Shown here: one piece after another, positions 47,655 to 59,507 of the stretch
Numbering within the stretch: position 1 is the stretch's first letter
How the letters are laid out: the number at the start of each line of letters is the position of its first letter
Assembly (NCBI GenBank): GCA_913055615.1
Contig: CAJXKK010000010.1
Location: forward strand, 1-64,000
Reading direction: 5' to 3'
Length of the DNA: 64,000 nucleotides
DNA from: an uncultured Ectothiorhodospiraceae bacterium
GTDB lineage: Bacteria > Pseudomonadota > Gammaproteobacteria > XJ16 > Halofilaceae
The notes under the pieces: model-generated
What the model saw: the letters and a program-made list of their open reading frames with translations, nothing else
Told to the model about the DNA's origin: nothing
Databases searched by the model: none
Made by a program: the position numbers and the translations under genes

Positions 47655-48752
47655 TCAGGAAACGGCCCGCGGATAGGACCCGAGTACCCGGCAAAGGGCC
47701 GCTTCGTCCTTGAGGGCCTCGAGGGCCGGGCGGACTTCGTCGCTTTCGGCGTGGCCGACGATGTCGACGAAGAACATGTACTCCCAGAGCCGTCCGCGCG
47801 TCGGGCGTGACTCCAGGCGGGTCATATCGATGCCGTGGTCCGACAGCGGCTTGATCAGGTGAAACAGCGCGCCCGGGCGGTTGCGGGCCGAGAGTAGCAG
47901 CGAGGTCTTGTCGTCGCCAGACGGCGGCACATCGTGGTCGCCGATGACCAAAAAGCGCGTGGTGTTGTCGGGTTCGTCCTCGATGCGTTCGACCAGCAGA
48001 TCGAGTTCGTAGATCTCGGCCGCCATGCGCGGTCCGATCGCCGCCGTGCCCAGTTCCTCCGCCGCGCGCCGGGCCGCTTCGCCGTTGCTCGTGACCGAGA
48101 TGCGCCGGGCATTCGGGAGATTGGCGTCGAGCCACTCGCGGCACTGTGCCAGCGACTGCTGGTGCGAGTACACGGTGTGGATGTCGATCAGTTCGTGCTC
48201 GCGCGTGATCAGGTGCTGGTGCACCGGCAGCAGGATTTCGCCGCAGATCCGCAGGCTCGAATTCACGAAAACGTCCAGCGTGTGCGTAACCATGCCCTCG
48301 GTCGAGTTCTCAACCGGCACCACCCCGAAATGCGCGGAGCCCGCGGCGACCTCGCGGAAGACCTCGTCGATCGCCGCCAGCGGCCGGGTGTCGATCGAGC
48401 GCCCGAAGTGCTTGTAGGCGGCGGCCTCCGTGAAGGTCCCGGAGGGCCCCAGATAGGCGATCGACAGCGGCTGCTCGAGTGCCAGGCAGGCCGAGATGAT
48501 CTCGCGGAACACGCGCGTCACGGCCTCACCGTCTAGCGGCCCGCCGTTGCCCTGGGACAGCGCCCTGAGGACCTGAGCCTCGCGCTCGGGGCGGGAGAAG
48601 TTGATCGCCTCGCCCGCGGCGCGCTTGATATCGGCGACCTCGAGCGCACAGCCCGCGCGCTCGTTGATCAGCGCGAGGATCCGGTGATCGAGATCGTCGA
48701 TGCGATCACGGATCGTCTCGAGCCGGTCGCGGGAAACTCCGGAATCGTTCAT
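47655..48752 (-). CDS. pheA: Bifunctional chorismate mutase/prephenate dehydratase (P-protein)
   Basis: A 365-residue enzyme taking chorismate to phenylpyruvate. AroQ-type chorismate mutase covers about 1-90 (RIDDLDHRILALINER), prephenate dehydratase about 95-275 (AYLGPSGTFTEAA, VPVENSTEG, SNGEAARRA), and a C-terminal ACT domain has SLLLSARNRPGALFHL and ESRPTR, which bind Phe for feedback control. 45 bases after gyrA; the usual serC between them is absent. Confidence 0.97.
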   Translation of the reverse strand: MNDSGVSRDRLETIRDRIDDLDHRILALINERAGCALEVADIKRAAGEAINFSRPEREAQVLRALSQGNGGPLDGEAVTRVFREIISACLALEQPLSIAYLGPSGTFTEAAAYKHFGRSIDTRPLAAIDEVFREVAAGSAHFGVVPVENSTEGMVTHTLDVFVNSSLRICGEILLPVHQHLITREHELIDIHTVYSHQQSLAQCREWLDANLPNARRISVTSNGEAARRAAEELGTAAIGPRMAAEIYELDLLVERIEDEPDNTTRFLVIGDHDVPPSGDDKTSLLLSARNRPGALFHLIKPLSDHGIDMTRLESRPTRGRLWEYMFFVDIVGHAESDEVRPALEALKDEAALCRVLGSYPRAVS

Positions 48753-48797
48753 TGCTCGCCGTTCACCGGTCCGTGGGCCACAGGGTCTGGCCCGCGT

Positions 48798-51416
<2,619 letters not shown>

Positions 51417-51461
51417 GGGCGGTAGCTATCCTCGATGCGGGCCGAAGCGATCAAACCGTGC

Positions 51462-51470
51462 ATTCTAGCA
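51462..51470 (-). promoter_or_regulatory. Extended -10 promoter element of gyrA
   Basis: TGCTAGAAT (TG-n-TAGAAT) on the minus strand, 46 bases before the gyrA ATG. No clear -35. Confidence 0.45.
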
Positions 51471-51645
51471 CGGGAATCCGCGCCGTCCCCCGCGCCGCCG
51501 GCGCGGGTCAACGCCCGATCACGACAGGGTCGGGCACCCGCGGCGTCGCGGGCGGGATCCCCCGCCCGGACGGCGCATGGGCCCCAACCCGGGATCCGTG
51601 TACCCGCCCGCGCGACAACGCTGGAGCGCATTGGCCGCACGCGCC

Positions 51646-52482
51646 TCAGGCGACCTCGCGATGCTCGAAGTGGTGCACGTCCCGCTGCGGGAACGGGATC
51701 GTGATGCCGGCCTCGTCGACGGCCTGCTTGGCCGCCTTGCGCAGTTCGAAACTGGCCGGCCAGAAATCGTCGCCGCTGGTCCAGAAGCGCATACCGAGAT
51801 TGACTGAGGAATCCGCGAGCTCGCGCACCAGCACCTCCGGCTCGGCGGGCTCCGACAGGACCCGCGGGTCATTGCGGATCACGCCGAGCAGGATCTCCTG
51901 GGCCCGACCGATGTCGTCGCGATACGAGATCCCGACGATGATGTCGTGGCGACGATTGGGGTTACGCGAATAGTTCAGGATCCGGCCGCCCCAGATTCCC
52001 GAATTCGGCACGGACACGTAGAGACCGTCATAGGTCGTGAACTCGGTCGCGAACAGGCCGATGTCCTCGACCGTTCCCTCATTGCCATTGGCATCCACGT
52101 AATCCCCGATCCGGATCGGCCGCAGGACGAGCAGCATCACGCCCGCGGCGATGTTCGCGAGCGTACCCTGCAGGGCCAGGCCGACCGCCAGGCCGGCGGC
52201 GCCCAGCGCCGCCAGGATCGAGGCCGTCTGCACCCCGAATCGGCCCAGCACCATAACCAGCAGCGTGATCAGGATGAAGTAGCGCGTGACGCCGGCCACG
52301 ACGTTGATCAGCGTCCGGTCCATATCCTTGAAACGGCCAAGGCCGCGGCGGACGGCGCGATGCGCCCAGCCGGCAATACTCCAGCCGACGATAATCAGGA
52401 CCAGGGCGCTGATCACATTCAAGGACATATCGATAATCAACGGACCGAATTCAGCCCACAGTTGTTCCGGTGAAGTATTCAT
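51646..52482 (-). CDS. mscS: Small-conductance mechanosensitive channel, MscS family
   Basis: A 278-residue inner-membrane channel that opens on osmotic downshock. Three membrane segments are followed by the pore helix AALGAAGLAVGLALQGTLANI, rich in Ala and Gly, and the beta domain starting at RIGDYVDANGNEGTVEDI. The C-terminal region YRDDIGRAQEILLGVI completes the vestibule. Length matches E. coli MscS (286). Single gene; useful for a halophile that meets dilution stress, which is inference. Confidence 0.94.
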   Translation of the reverse strand: MNTSPEQLWAEFGPLIIDMSLNVISALVLIIVGWSIAGWAHRAVRRGLGRFKDMDRTLINVVAGVTRYFILITLLVMVLGRFGVQTASILAALGAAGLAVGLALQGTLANIAAGVMLLVLRPIRIGDYVDANGNEGTVEDIGLFATEFTTYDGLYVSVPNSGIWGGRILNYSRNPNRRHDIIVGISYRDDIGRAQEILLGVIRNDPRVLSEPAEPEVLVRELADSSVNLGMRFWTSGDDFWPASFELRKAAKQAVDEAGITIPFPQRDVHHFEHREVA

Positions 52483-52620
52483 CGATTCGACTCCCTCTGG
52501 GTGCAGGGGCTACCAACCCCGGCTCTTCTCCGGCCACACCTCACCGGAACTTTCATTGAGCAGCACCTGCGCATCGTGATGACGGCGGCACTGCGTGAAT
52601 TCCGCTGAACGCTCATCGAT

Positions 52621-54180
52621 TCAGCGATTTTTCCAGCGTACCGAATACAGATCGAAACGGCGATCATTCAGATTCTGCACGGTGCCCTGGTTGCGGGCGG
52701 TGGTCAGCGCCTCCAGGCGCAGATCGGCGATCGCCACCATCTCGGTATTCGGCGTCGTATCGGCGGCGATGCCGTCACGATCGAAACCGAAATCGCAGGG
52801 TGTCAGGATACAGCTCTGGGCGTACTGGATATCCATGTTCTCGACCCCGGGCAGATTGCCGCAGTTGCCGGAGACCACGATGTAGGACTGATTCTCGACC
52901 GCCCGCGCCTGGGCGCAGTAGCGCACTCGCAGGAAGCTCTGGCGCTCATCGGTGCACGAGGGCACGAACAGGATCTGCGCGCCCTGGTTGGTCAGGTGAC
53001 GCGCCATCTCCGGGAATTCCGCGTCGTAGCAGACCATCACGCCGATCACGCCGCAGTCCGTCATGATGCTCGTAACCTCGGATCCGCCCGAGATATTCCA
53101 CCAGTAGCGCTCGTTGGGCGTCGGGTGGATCTTCGACTGCTCGTGGATCGAGCCGTCCCGCAGAAAGACGTAGCAGATATTCTGTATCTCGCCGGAGGCC
53201 ACCTTCGTGGGATGCGAACCGCCGATGATATTGACATTGTAGCGCACCGCCAGGTGCGACATGACCTCCTTGAAACGCTCCGTGTAGCCGGTGAGATAGT
53301 CGATCGACTCGGCCGGTCCCAGCGGGTGCTCTTCCAGCGACAGCAGCTGCAGCGTGAACAGCTCGGGGAAGGTGACGAAGTCCGCTCCGTAGTCGGCCAC
53401 CACGTCGACGAAATATTCGATGTACTGCTGGAACTGCTCGAACGAGTTCACCCGGCGCAGTTCGTACTGGACGGTCGCGACCCGGATGGCGTCCGGCAGG
53501 CGCGCGCCGCCCTCGCCCTGCTCCTGATCGTCCGTCTGCGGGACCTGGGGGTTGCGCCATACGAGGTGGGCGGCATGCCCGAGCGAGGCGGTGTCATCGG
53601 GCAGGTAGTCGTGCAGGATGCCGAGGAACTCAAACCCGTTGCGCAGCTGGAACGACAGGACCGGGTCCCGGAGTTTCTTGTTCTGGACCTGCTCGACGTA
53701 TTCCTCGGGGGTGCCGACCTTCCGGCGACGCTTCGCCAGCCCCGGCAGGCGCCCGCCGAATACCACGCCCTTCAGACGCCGGTACTGACACAGCTTCTTG
53801 CGCTCGTTATACAGGCGCTGGCCGATCCGGAGATTGCGGAACTCCGGATCGATGAAGACCTCCATGCCGTACAGCCAATCACCCTTGGGATCATGGCGCG
53901 AGGCGAACCCGTGGCCCGTGATCTCGTCCCACCGGTGTGGTGCCAGCGCCAGCGCCTCCCGGGTCAGGAAGGTGGCACAGTAACCGACGATCTGGCCTTC
54001 ATACTCGGCCACGAACTGCCCGTCCGGGAAATTCGTCACCTGACCGCGGATCATCGCTGGCGAGTAGGCCTCATCCTCGGAATAGACCTTGCCGGACAGG
54101 CACGCGATCGCCGTGATATCAGCCGTGCGCGCATTACGGATCACCAGCGAGGGACGCTGCTCTCTATTCGTGGCCGCCAT
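52621..54180 (-). CDS. GNAT acetyltransferase-nitrilase fusion protein
   Basis: A 519-residue cytoplasmic protein. Residues about 12-190 form a GNAT acyltransferase domain (YGMEVFIDPEFRNLRIGQRL is the acetyl-CoA site), and about 230-510 a carbon-nitrogen hydrolase domain with the full triad Glu273 (FPELF), Lys350 (QSKIHPTPN) and Cys384 (MVCYDAEFPE). Both look intact. The pairing suggests that an amide is made or cleaved in two linked steps, but the substrate is unknown. ATG 54180 (MAATNREQRP) was chosen; upstream in-frame codons are not conserved in pattern. Single gene between mscS and the btuC divergence. Confidence 0.88.
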   Translation of the reverse strand: MAATNREQRPSLVIRNARTADITAIACLSGKVYSEDEAYSPAMIRGQVTNFPDGQFVAEYEGQIVGYCATFLTREALALAPHRWDEITGHGFASRHDPKGDWLYGMEVFIDPEFRNLRIGQRLYNERKKLCQYRRLKGVVFGGRLPGLAKRRRKVGTPEEYVEQVQNKKLRDPVLSFQLRNGFEFLGILHDYLPDDTASLGHAAHLVWRNPQVPQTDDQEQGEGGARLPDAIRVATVQYELRRVNSFEQFQQYIEYFVDVVADYGADFVTFPELFTLQLLSLEEHPLGPAESIDYLTGYTERFKEVMSHLAVRYNVNIIGGSHPTKVASGEIQNICYVFLRDGSIHEQSKIHPTPNERYWWNISGGSEVTSIMTDCGVIGVMVCYDAEFPEMARHLTNQGAQILFVPSCTDERQSFLRVRYCAQARAVENQSYIVVSGNCGNLPGVENMDIQYAQSCILTPCDFGFDRDGIAADTTPNTEMVAIADLRLEALTTARNQGTVQNLNDRRFDLYSVRWKNR

Positions 54181-54333
54181 CGGGATCCGGAGCCCCTGCA
54201 TCGCAAAACAGCGCGCATTGTAGCGGAGCGGGAGCGGATTGTCGGCCACGCGCGCGCTTTCGGTCACCCATAAAAGAAGCCGGTGCGGATCCGGCGCTGT
54301 CCCTGTGGCGCCGCGGTGTCATAATCGCGCGCC

Positions 54334-55314
54334 ATGTCTCCCCGCTTGCTGCTGCCGATCCTCGCCCTGCTGGCGCTCGCGAGCCTCGTATTCGCCCTCA
54401 TGGCGGGCGCGGTCGAGGTCCCCGCGGCCGCCGTGTGGAGCGCGCTGACCGCCCCCCCGGAGGACACGGCCACCCGGATCGTCGCCGAACTGCGGCTTCC
54501 CCGGGCCCTGTCGGCGTTCGTCGTGGGTGGCCTGCTGGCCCTCGCCGGCGCGCTCATGCAGGTCCTGCTGCGCAACCCGCTGGCCGACCCGTACGTACTC
54601 GGCATCTCCGGCGGCGCCGCGGTGGCCGCGCTGGCGACGATGATGGCCGGCTTCGGCGCATTCTGGGTATCGGTCGACGCCTTCGGCGGGGCGCTCGTAT
54701 CGATGCTGCTGGTGTTCGCCCTGGCGCACGGACGCGGCGGCTGGACGCCGACCCGTCTGCTGCTCACCGGCGTGGTCCTGGCCGCCGGCTGGGGTGCGCT
54801 GATCAGCTTCATGCTCGCCGTCAGCCCCGAACGGGAGCTGCGCGGCATGCTGTTCTGGCTGATGGGCGACCTGGCGCATGCCGGGATGCCGATCTGGAGC
54901 GCGCTGTCGCTCGCCGCCGGCCTCGCCGCGGCGATCGCTCTGGCCCGCCCGCTCAATCTGATGGCACGGGGCGATCTGCAGGCACGAGCGCTGGGCGTCT
55001 CCGTGGGCCCGCTGCGCCTGGGGATCTACTTGATCGGCTCACTGCTGACCGCGGCGGCCGTCACCGTCGGCGGCACCATCGGCTTCGTCGGCCTCATCGT
55101 GCCGCACGCCGTACGCCTCGTCGCCGGCGCCGATCACCGCACGCTGCTGCCGGCCGCCGTGCTCGCCGGCGGGACGCTGCTCGTCTTCGCGGACGCGCTC
55201 GCCCGCGTCGTGATCGCACCCCAGCAGTTGCCGGTGGGCGTGTTGACCGCGATGATCGGCGTCCCGGTCTTCCTGTTCCTGCTGCATCGCGGCCCGCGGC
55301 GAGGGTTGCCATGA
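54334..55314 (+). CDS. btuC: Cobalamin ABC transporter permease
   Basis: A 326-residue FecCD-family permease with about ten membrane segments. RLPRALSAFVVGGLLALAGA, NPLADPYVLGISGGAA and GFVGLIVPHAVRL are family hallmarks; the last forms the coupling helix to BtuD. Iron-siderophore permeases look alike, but the next-door riboswitch, btuB and btuF point to cobalamin. The stop overlaps btuD (ATGA). Confidence 0.88.
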   Translation: MSPRLLLPILALLALASLVFALMAGAVEVPAAAVWSALTAPPEDTATRIVAELRLPRALSAFVVGGLLALAGALMQVLLRNPLADPYVLGISGGAAVAALATMMAGFGAFWVSVDAFGGALVSMLLVFALAHGRGGWTPTRLLLTGVVLAAGWGALISFMLAVSPERELRGMLFWLMGDLAHAGMPIWSALSLAAGLAAAIALARPLNLMARGDLQARALGVSVGPLRLGIYLIGSLLTAAAVTVGGTIGFVGLIVPHAVRLVAGADHRTLLPAAVLAGGTLLVFADALARVVIAPQQLPVGVLTAMIGVPVFLFLLHRGPRRGLP

Positions 55315-56078
55315 GTCTGCTGGCCAGCGAAGGCCTCGCCATCGAGATCGGTGGCAAACGCATCGGCGGCGACCTCGATCTCGCGTTCCGTGCGGGCGAG
55401 AGCTGGGCGGTACTCGGCGCGAACGGCGCCGGCAAGACCACGCTGCTGCATACGCTCGCGGGCCTGCGCCCGCCCACGGAAGGCCGGGTGCTGCTCGACG
55501 GGCAGGCGCTCGCCGGGATGCGGCGTCGCACCATCGCCAACCGGCTCGGCATCCTCCTGCAGGCGAGCGAGGACCCGTTCCCGGCCACGGTCCTGGAGAC
55601 CGCCCTGATCGGGCGCCATCCGCACATCGGTCCCTGGCGACAGGAGGGTCCGGAAGACTACCGGCGGGCCCGCCAGGCGCTGGCGGACGTGGAAATGGAC
55701 GCACTCGCGGACCGCCCGATCGACACGCTCTCCGGCGGCGAACGCCGCCGGCTCGCGCTCGCGACCCTGCTCACACAGGACCCCGCGGTCTACCTGCTGG
55801 ACGAACCCAGCAACCACCTCGACCTGCACCATCAGATCCGGCTGCTGGGGCATCTGCGCGAGCGTGCCCGGCGCGACGGCGGGACGCTGGTCATGGCTCT
55901 GCACGACGTGAACCTCGCCGCCCGCTTCTGCGACCACGTCGTGCTGATCTTCCACGACGGCCAGGTGCGGCACGGCCGCGCCGCGGAATTGCTCCAGCCG
56001 GGCCATCTGACCTGCCTGTACAACCACCCCGTCGAGGCGGTTGAGGTCGCCGGCCATCGGGCGTTCGTGCCGACCTGA
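55311..56078 (+). CDS. btuD: Cobalamin ABC transporter ATPase
   Basis: A 255-residue ATPase for BtuC. Walker A is GANGAGKTT, the signature LSGGERRRLALA, Walker B VYLLDEPSNHLD and the H-loop ALHDVNLAA. Coupled to btuC. The N-terminal SLLASEGLAIEIGGKRI and overall length fit FepC/BtuD-type proteins. Cobalamin specificity is inferred from context. Confidence 0.88.
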   Translation: MSLLASEGLAIEIGGKRIGGDLDLAFRAGESWAVLGANGAGKTTLLHTLAGLRPPTEGRVLLDGQALAGMRRRTIANRLGILLQASEDPFPATVLETALIGRHPHIGPWRQEGPEDYRRARQALADVEMDALADRPIDTLSGGERRRLALATLLTQDPAVYLLDEPSNHLDLHHQIRLLGHLRERARRDGGTLVMALHDVNLAARFCDHVVLIFHDGQVRHGRAAELLQPGHLTCLYNHPVEAVEVAGHRAFVPT

Positions 56079-56208
56079 TTGACTGCACCGAAGCCGCCAC
56101 GCCGATCGAGCGGCTACCCTACTCCCTCAACGCAACGGACACTCCTGCCCCCTCCCGTGTTTACTCCCCGCCATGGCGCAAGCGAAACAGCCCTCGTCGC
56201 TTCACCCA

Positions 56209-56237
56209 TTGAGTCGCACGTGAACAACGCGTAATGT
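56209..56237 (+). promoter_or_regulatory. Promoter before the cobalamin riboswitch
   Basis: TTGAGT (56209-56214), 17 bases, TAATGT (56232-56237). It would start transcription at or very near the first base of the riboswitch. Confidence 0.5.
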
Positions 56238-56243
56238 GAACGA

Positions 56244-56453
56244 ATTGCTTCAGGTGTTTCGCCGCGTGACCGCGCGGTGACTGAAACGGGAAGCCGGTGC
56301 GTGCACGTTTTACAGCGTGCGCAAGTCCGGCGCTGCCCCCGCAACGGTAAGCGAGTTGCGGTTCGATCACACGCCACTGGGTTTCGACCTGGGAAGGCAT
56401 CGAACCGCGGGCCATCGGCCCACTCGCAAGCCCGGAGACCGGCCTGGAGCAAT
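56244..56453 (+). ncRNA. Cobalamin riboswitch controlling btuB-tonB
   Basis: A 210-base class I cobalamin aptamer. P1 pairs ATTGCTTCAGG (56244-56254) with CCTGGAGCAAT (56443-56453). Core elements follow in order: AAACGGGAAGCCGGTG, AAGTCCGGCGCTGCCCCCGC, CAACGGTAAGC, GGGAAGGC and the B12 box AAGCCCGGAGACCGGCC. The btuB start is 122 bases further on; no terminator T-run is seen, so control is probably at translation initiation. Adenosylcobalamin would repress. Confidence 0.95.
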
Positions 56454-56575
56454 ACGCAGGATGGCGCGGGGGGCGTCATGCGCGTGCCGCCGTGCAGGCC
56501 GCACCGTCTCGTTCTCCCGTTCTATCCGAACCTCGATATCAAGAGGCGCGGGTGAGCGCCTGGAGAACAACCCCG

Positions 56576-58390
56576 ATGTATCGACATTGCCTGCTCGGCG
56601 GCATCGCCGCTGCATTTTCAGCCTTTTCCGTATCCACACTTGCCGCCGACACGATCGCGCCGGTGACCGTGACCGCGACGCGGTCGGCGGAGAGCGCCAA
56701 CGAATCGCTCTCATCCGTGACGGTCGTCGACCGTGAAGAAATCGAACGCAGCCAGAGCTCGAGCATGAGTGAACTGCTCAGCCGTCAACCCGGTGTTGAA
56801 TTCACCCGGAACGGTGGCCGGGGCACCAACTCCAGTATTTTTCTGCGCGGCACCGAGAGCGATCACGTACTGGTACTTGTCGATGGTGTCGAGGTGGGTT
56901 CGGCAACGACAGGCACCGCATCCTTTGAGGATTTGCCGCTCGCCAATGTCGAACGAATCGAAATCGTGCGTGGCCCGCGCTCGAGCCTCTACGGTTCACG
57001 GGCCATCGGTGGCGTGATCCAGATTTTCACGCGCGAAGGCGAAGGTGGTCATGCCACTGTCGGCGCCGGTACCCACGACCGCAGACAAGGCTCCGCCGGT
57101 TACGGCAGCAAGAGCGGAGGCACCAGTTTCAGCGTCAATGTCTCGGCGGAAGAGACCGATGGCATCGACGCGCGTGAGAACGACTGCAACTTCTGCGCGG
57201 ATGAACCCGACGACGACGGCTATGAAAACCAGAGCGTGAACGCCCGCATCAGCCAAGACATCGGCGAGGCCGTAACGGTCTCGGGCCGGGTCCTTGCAAC
57301 GGATTCAGAGGTCGAATACGACGGCAGCTTCCAGAACCGGACCGAGAGCCAACAGCGTGTATACAGCGGCCGGGTTGATGCGCGCATCTCCGGGAACTGG
57401 AACACCCGCGTCCAGTTAAGCCGGTCAACCGACGAAAGCGACAACTTCCTGAACCGGCAGGCCGCCAACACGTTTGATACCACCCGCGATTCGCTCGGCT
57501 GGCAGAACGAGATCACGCTCGGCAGTTCGCAGATCGTAACGCTTGGCCTTGACGCCGAATCCGTGGAGGTCGACAGCAATCTGACGTTTGCCGAGGACGA
57601 ACGCGATGTTACGGGGGCCTACGTACAGCACCAGTGGAGCGGGCACGCATGGAGCAGCGAAGTAAGCCTTCGCGGCGAGGACTACGACGAGTTCGAAGAC
57701 CCGACCACCGGCAGCATCGCCCTCGGGTATCGATTCAACGATTCCGTTCAGGCATTCGCCTCCTACGGGACGGCGTTCCGCGCACCGACATTCAATGAAC
57801 TCTACTTCCCCGGTTTCGGCAATGACGCGCTGGAACCGGAAGAGTCCCGTACAATCGAAGCGGGCCTCCGCGGCCGCTACCAGGCAATGCGTTGGGAGGC
57901 CACGGCCTATCGGACCGAGATCGATGAGCTGATCGATACCGTCTCCGCCGGTGGCCAGTTTTCCCCTGAGAATGTCGACGAAGCGCGGATCCAGGGCCTG
58001 GAATTCAGTGTCGGGGTAACGACCAGCGAGTGGGACGGCAACGTCAGCGTCGATCTCAAGGACGCCGAGAACACCGAAACCGGACAGGAACTTTCCCGGC
58101 GCGCCGAGATCGGTCTCAAGGGTGGCCTCACGCGTAATATCGGCGACTGGTCAATCGGTTCCGACGTGACGATCCAGGGCGATCGTTTCGATGATGCCGC
58201 CAACACGGTGCCACTGGACGCCTACGCCCTGCTCAACCTGCGTGCAAGCTGGGATTTCGCCCGTGATTGGACGGCTCGCCTGAAGATCGCCAACGTCGGC
58301 GATACCGAGTATACCCTGGCCGACACCTACAACACCCTCGGGCGAACCGCCCTGCTCGAAGTCGCCTGGCGCCCCGGCTCAGCGGAGTGA
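56576..58390 (+). CDS. btuB: TonB-dependent vitamin B12 receptor
   Basis: A 604-residue outer-membrane receptor. Signal peptide to about residue 24 (ending TLAA), then a TonB box region DTIAPVTVTATRS, a plug domain (about 45-150, with IFLRGTESDHVLVLVDG and VERIEIVRGPRSSLYGS) and a 22-strand barrel ending in a Trp-rich strand. Cobalamin specificity follows from the riboswitch and size (E. coli BtuB is about 614 with signal). The protein is unusually acidic. GGAG lies ahead of ATG 56576. tonB follows after four bases. Confidence 0.93.
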   Translation: MYRHCLLGGIAAAFSAFSVSTLAADTIAPVTVTATRSAESANESLSSVTVVDREEIERSQSSSMSELLSRQPGVEFTRNGGRGTNSSIFLRGTESDHVLVLVDGVEVGSATTGTASFEDLPLANVERIEIVRGPRSSLYGSRAIGGVIQIFTREGEGGHATVGAGTHDRRQGSAGYGSKSGGTSFSVNVSAEETDGIDARENDCNFCADEPDDDGYENQSVNARISQDIGEAVTVSGRVLATDSEVEYDGSFQNRTESQQRVYSGRVDARISGNWNTRVQLSRSTDESDNFLNRQAANTFDTTRDSLGWQNEITLGSSQIVTLGLDAESVEVDSNLTFAEDERDVTGAYVQHQWSGHAWSSEVSLRGEDYDEFEDPTTGSIALGYRFNDSVQAFASYGTAFRAPTFNELYFPGFGNDALEPEESRTIEAGLRGRYQAMRWEATAYRTEIDELIDTVSAGGQFSPENVDEARIQGLEFSVGVTTSEWDGNVSVDLKDAENTETGQELSRRAEIGLKGGLTRNIGDWSIGSDVTIQGDRFDDAANTVPLDAYALLNLRASWDFARDWTARLKIANVGDTEYTLADTYNTLGRTALLEVAWRPGSAE

Positions 58391-58394
58391 TGGG

Positions 58395-59402
58395 ATGCCA
58401 ACCGGCGTCACACGCATCCTCCCCTTCGCGGCGATCTCGGCGGTCCTGCATGCAGCCGCCTTTATGAACGTCCCCGAAGGCGTGGAAATCGCGGTGACGC
58501 CGGATGGCGATACTGGGCCGGTTTCCGTTCGGCTGGTCCCATCAGGGGCGACCGCACCCGACCCGGCAGCGCAGTCCGGCGTTGCCGGGTCAATCCCGGA
58601 AACATCCCGCGAACGGGTTGAACCAGCGGAATCGCCACCGACAACGGATGGCGCGGACAAGACCGCCGAGCCCGAGTCGCACAAACCTTCCGAGCAGGCG
58701 GCCACCGAACCGGATCGTGTACAGGCGGCATCGGTCGACCGGAACACGCCGAAGGCTAAACCGAAGGATACCGATCAGAAACGCGGGGAGACCGTCTCCG
58801 CCGAGCAGGACGACGCACCCGTGAAATCCGGGCCAGCGCCGGACACGGCCGAGGAATCCACCGAAGACGCCGCGTCAGCCAAGAGCGAGACATCCACTAC
58901 CCCCGAAAACACGCAAGCCTCGCATGCCGCGGATGCTGGCAAGGCGCGCGAGTCCGAACCGGATAAAGAGTCGAGCGCCAGCCGGGCTGCGGAGGAGATT
59001 GCGGAAGCCGCCTCCGGCCGGAACACGAGCGATGAAAGCGACGCCGTCAAGGACGATCGGCAGAGGAAACAGGAAGCGGGCGCCGAAGGCAGGGATGACC
59101 GCGCCCAGCTGGCAAGCCGCGCCCGACAGCAGGTCGAGATCCACTTCCGCGAACAGTTCCGCTATCCGCGGATCGCACGCCAGCGCGGCTGGGAAGGCCG
59201 TGTCGTATTGACGTTCCGGCTGCAGCCCGATGGCCGGATCACGGATGTGGAAGTGACCGAGAGTTCCGGGCGCTCGATCCTGGACGAGAACGCGCGGCAG
59301 ACCCTGGTCCATATCCAGCGCGTCCCCGAAATCGCCGACCGGCTGCAGAGCGGCGCCCTGGAACTCGAGGTGCCGGTCACGTACCGTCTCCAACCCGTTT
59401 GA
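58395..59402 (+). CDS. tonB: TonB energy transducer, dedicated to the B12 receptor
   Basis: A 335-residue inner-membrane-anchored protein. The N-terminal segment ILPFAAISAVLHAAAF has the Ser15-xxx-His19 pair needed for proton-motive coupling with ExbB/ExbD. The C-terminal domain (about 245-335) has FRYPRIARQRGWEGRVVLTF and DVEVTESSGRSILDENA of TonB. The long middle linker is rich in Glu, Asp, Ser, Ala and Lys rather than the usual Pro-Lys/Pro-Glu repeats. No exbB/exbD lie nearby. Its place after btuB suggests B12 control too. Confidence 0.92.
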   Translation: MPTGVTRILPFAAISAVLHAAAFMNVPEGVEIAVTPDGDTGPVSVRLVPSGATAPDPAAQSGVAGSIPETSRERVEPAESPPTTDGADKTAEPESHKPSEQAATEPDRVQAASVDRNTPKAKPKDTDQKRGETVSAEQDDAPVKSGPAPDTAEESTEDAASAKSETSTTPENTQASHAADAGKARESEPDKESSASRAAEEIAEAASGRNTSDESDAVKDDRQRKQEAGAEGRDDRAQLASRARQQVEIHFREQFRYPRIARQRGWEGRVVLTFRLQPDGRITDVEVTESSGRSILDENARQTLVHIQRVPEIADRLQSGALELEVPVTYRLQPV

Positions 59403-59409
59403 TTGAACC

Positions 59410-59489
59410 GTAGCCCGGATGGAGTGAAACGGAATCCGGGGACACGATTACACGCATCCCCCGGATTTCGCTGGGCTCCATCCGGGCTG
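59410..59489. repeat. Inverted-repeat element (GTAGCCCGGATGGAG type)
   Basis: Left arm 59410-59441 begins GTAGCCCGGATGGAGTG; right arm 59459-59489 ends CTCCATCCGGGCTG. The arms are reverse complements with a few mismatches around a 17-base loop. Elements of this type recur in many proteobacterial genomes. It lies between tonB and cobO and could partly separate their transcripts. Confidence 0.8.
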
Positions 59490-59507
59490 ACCGACAGGGA
59501 TACTGCG

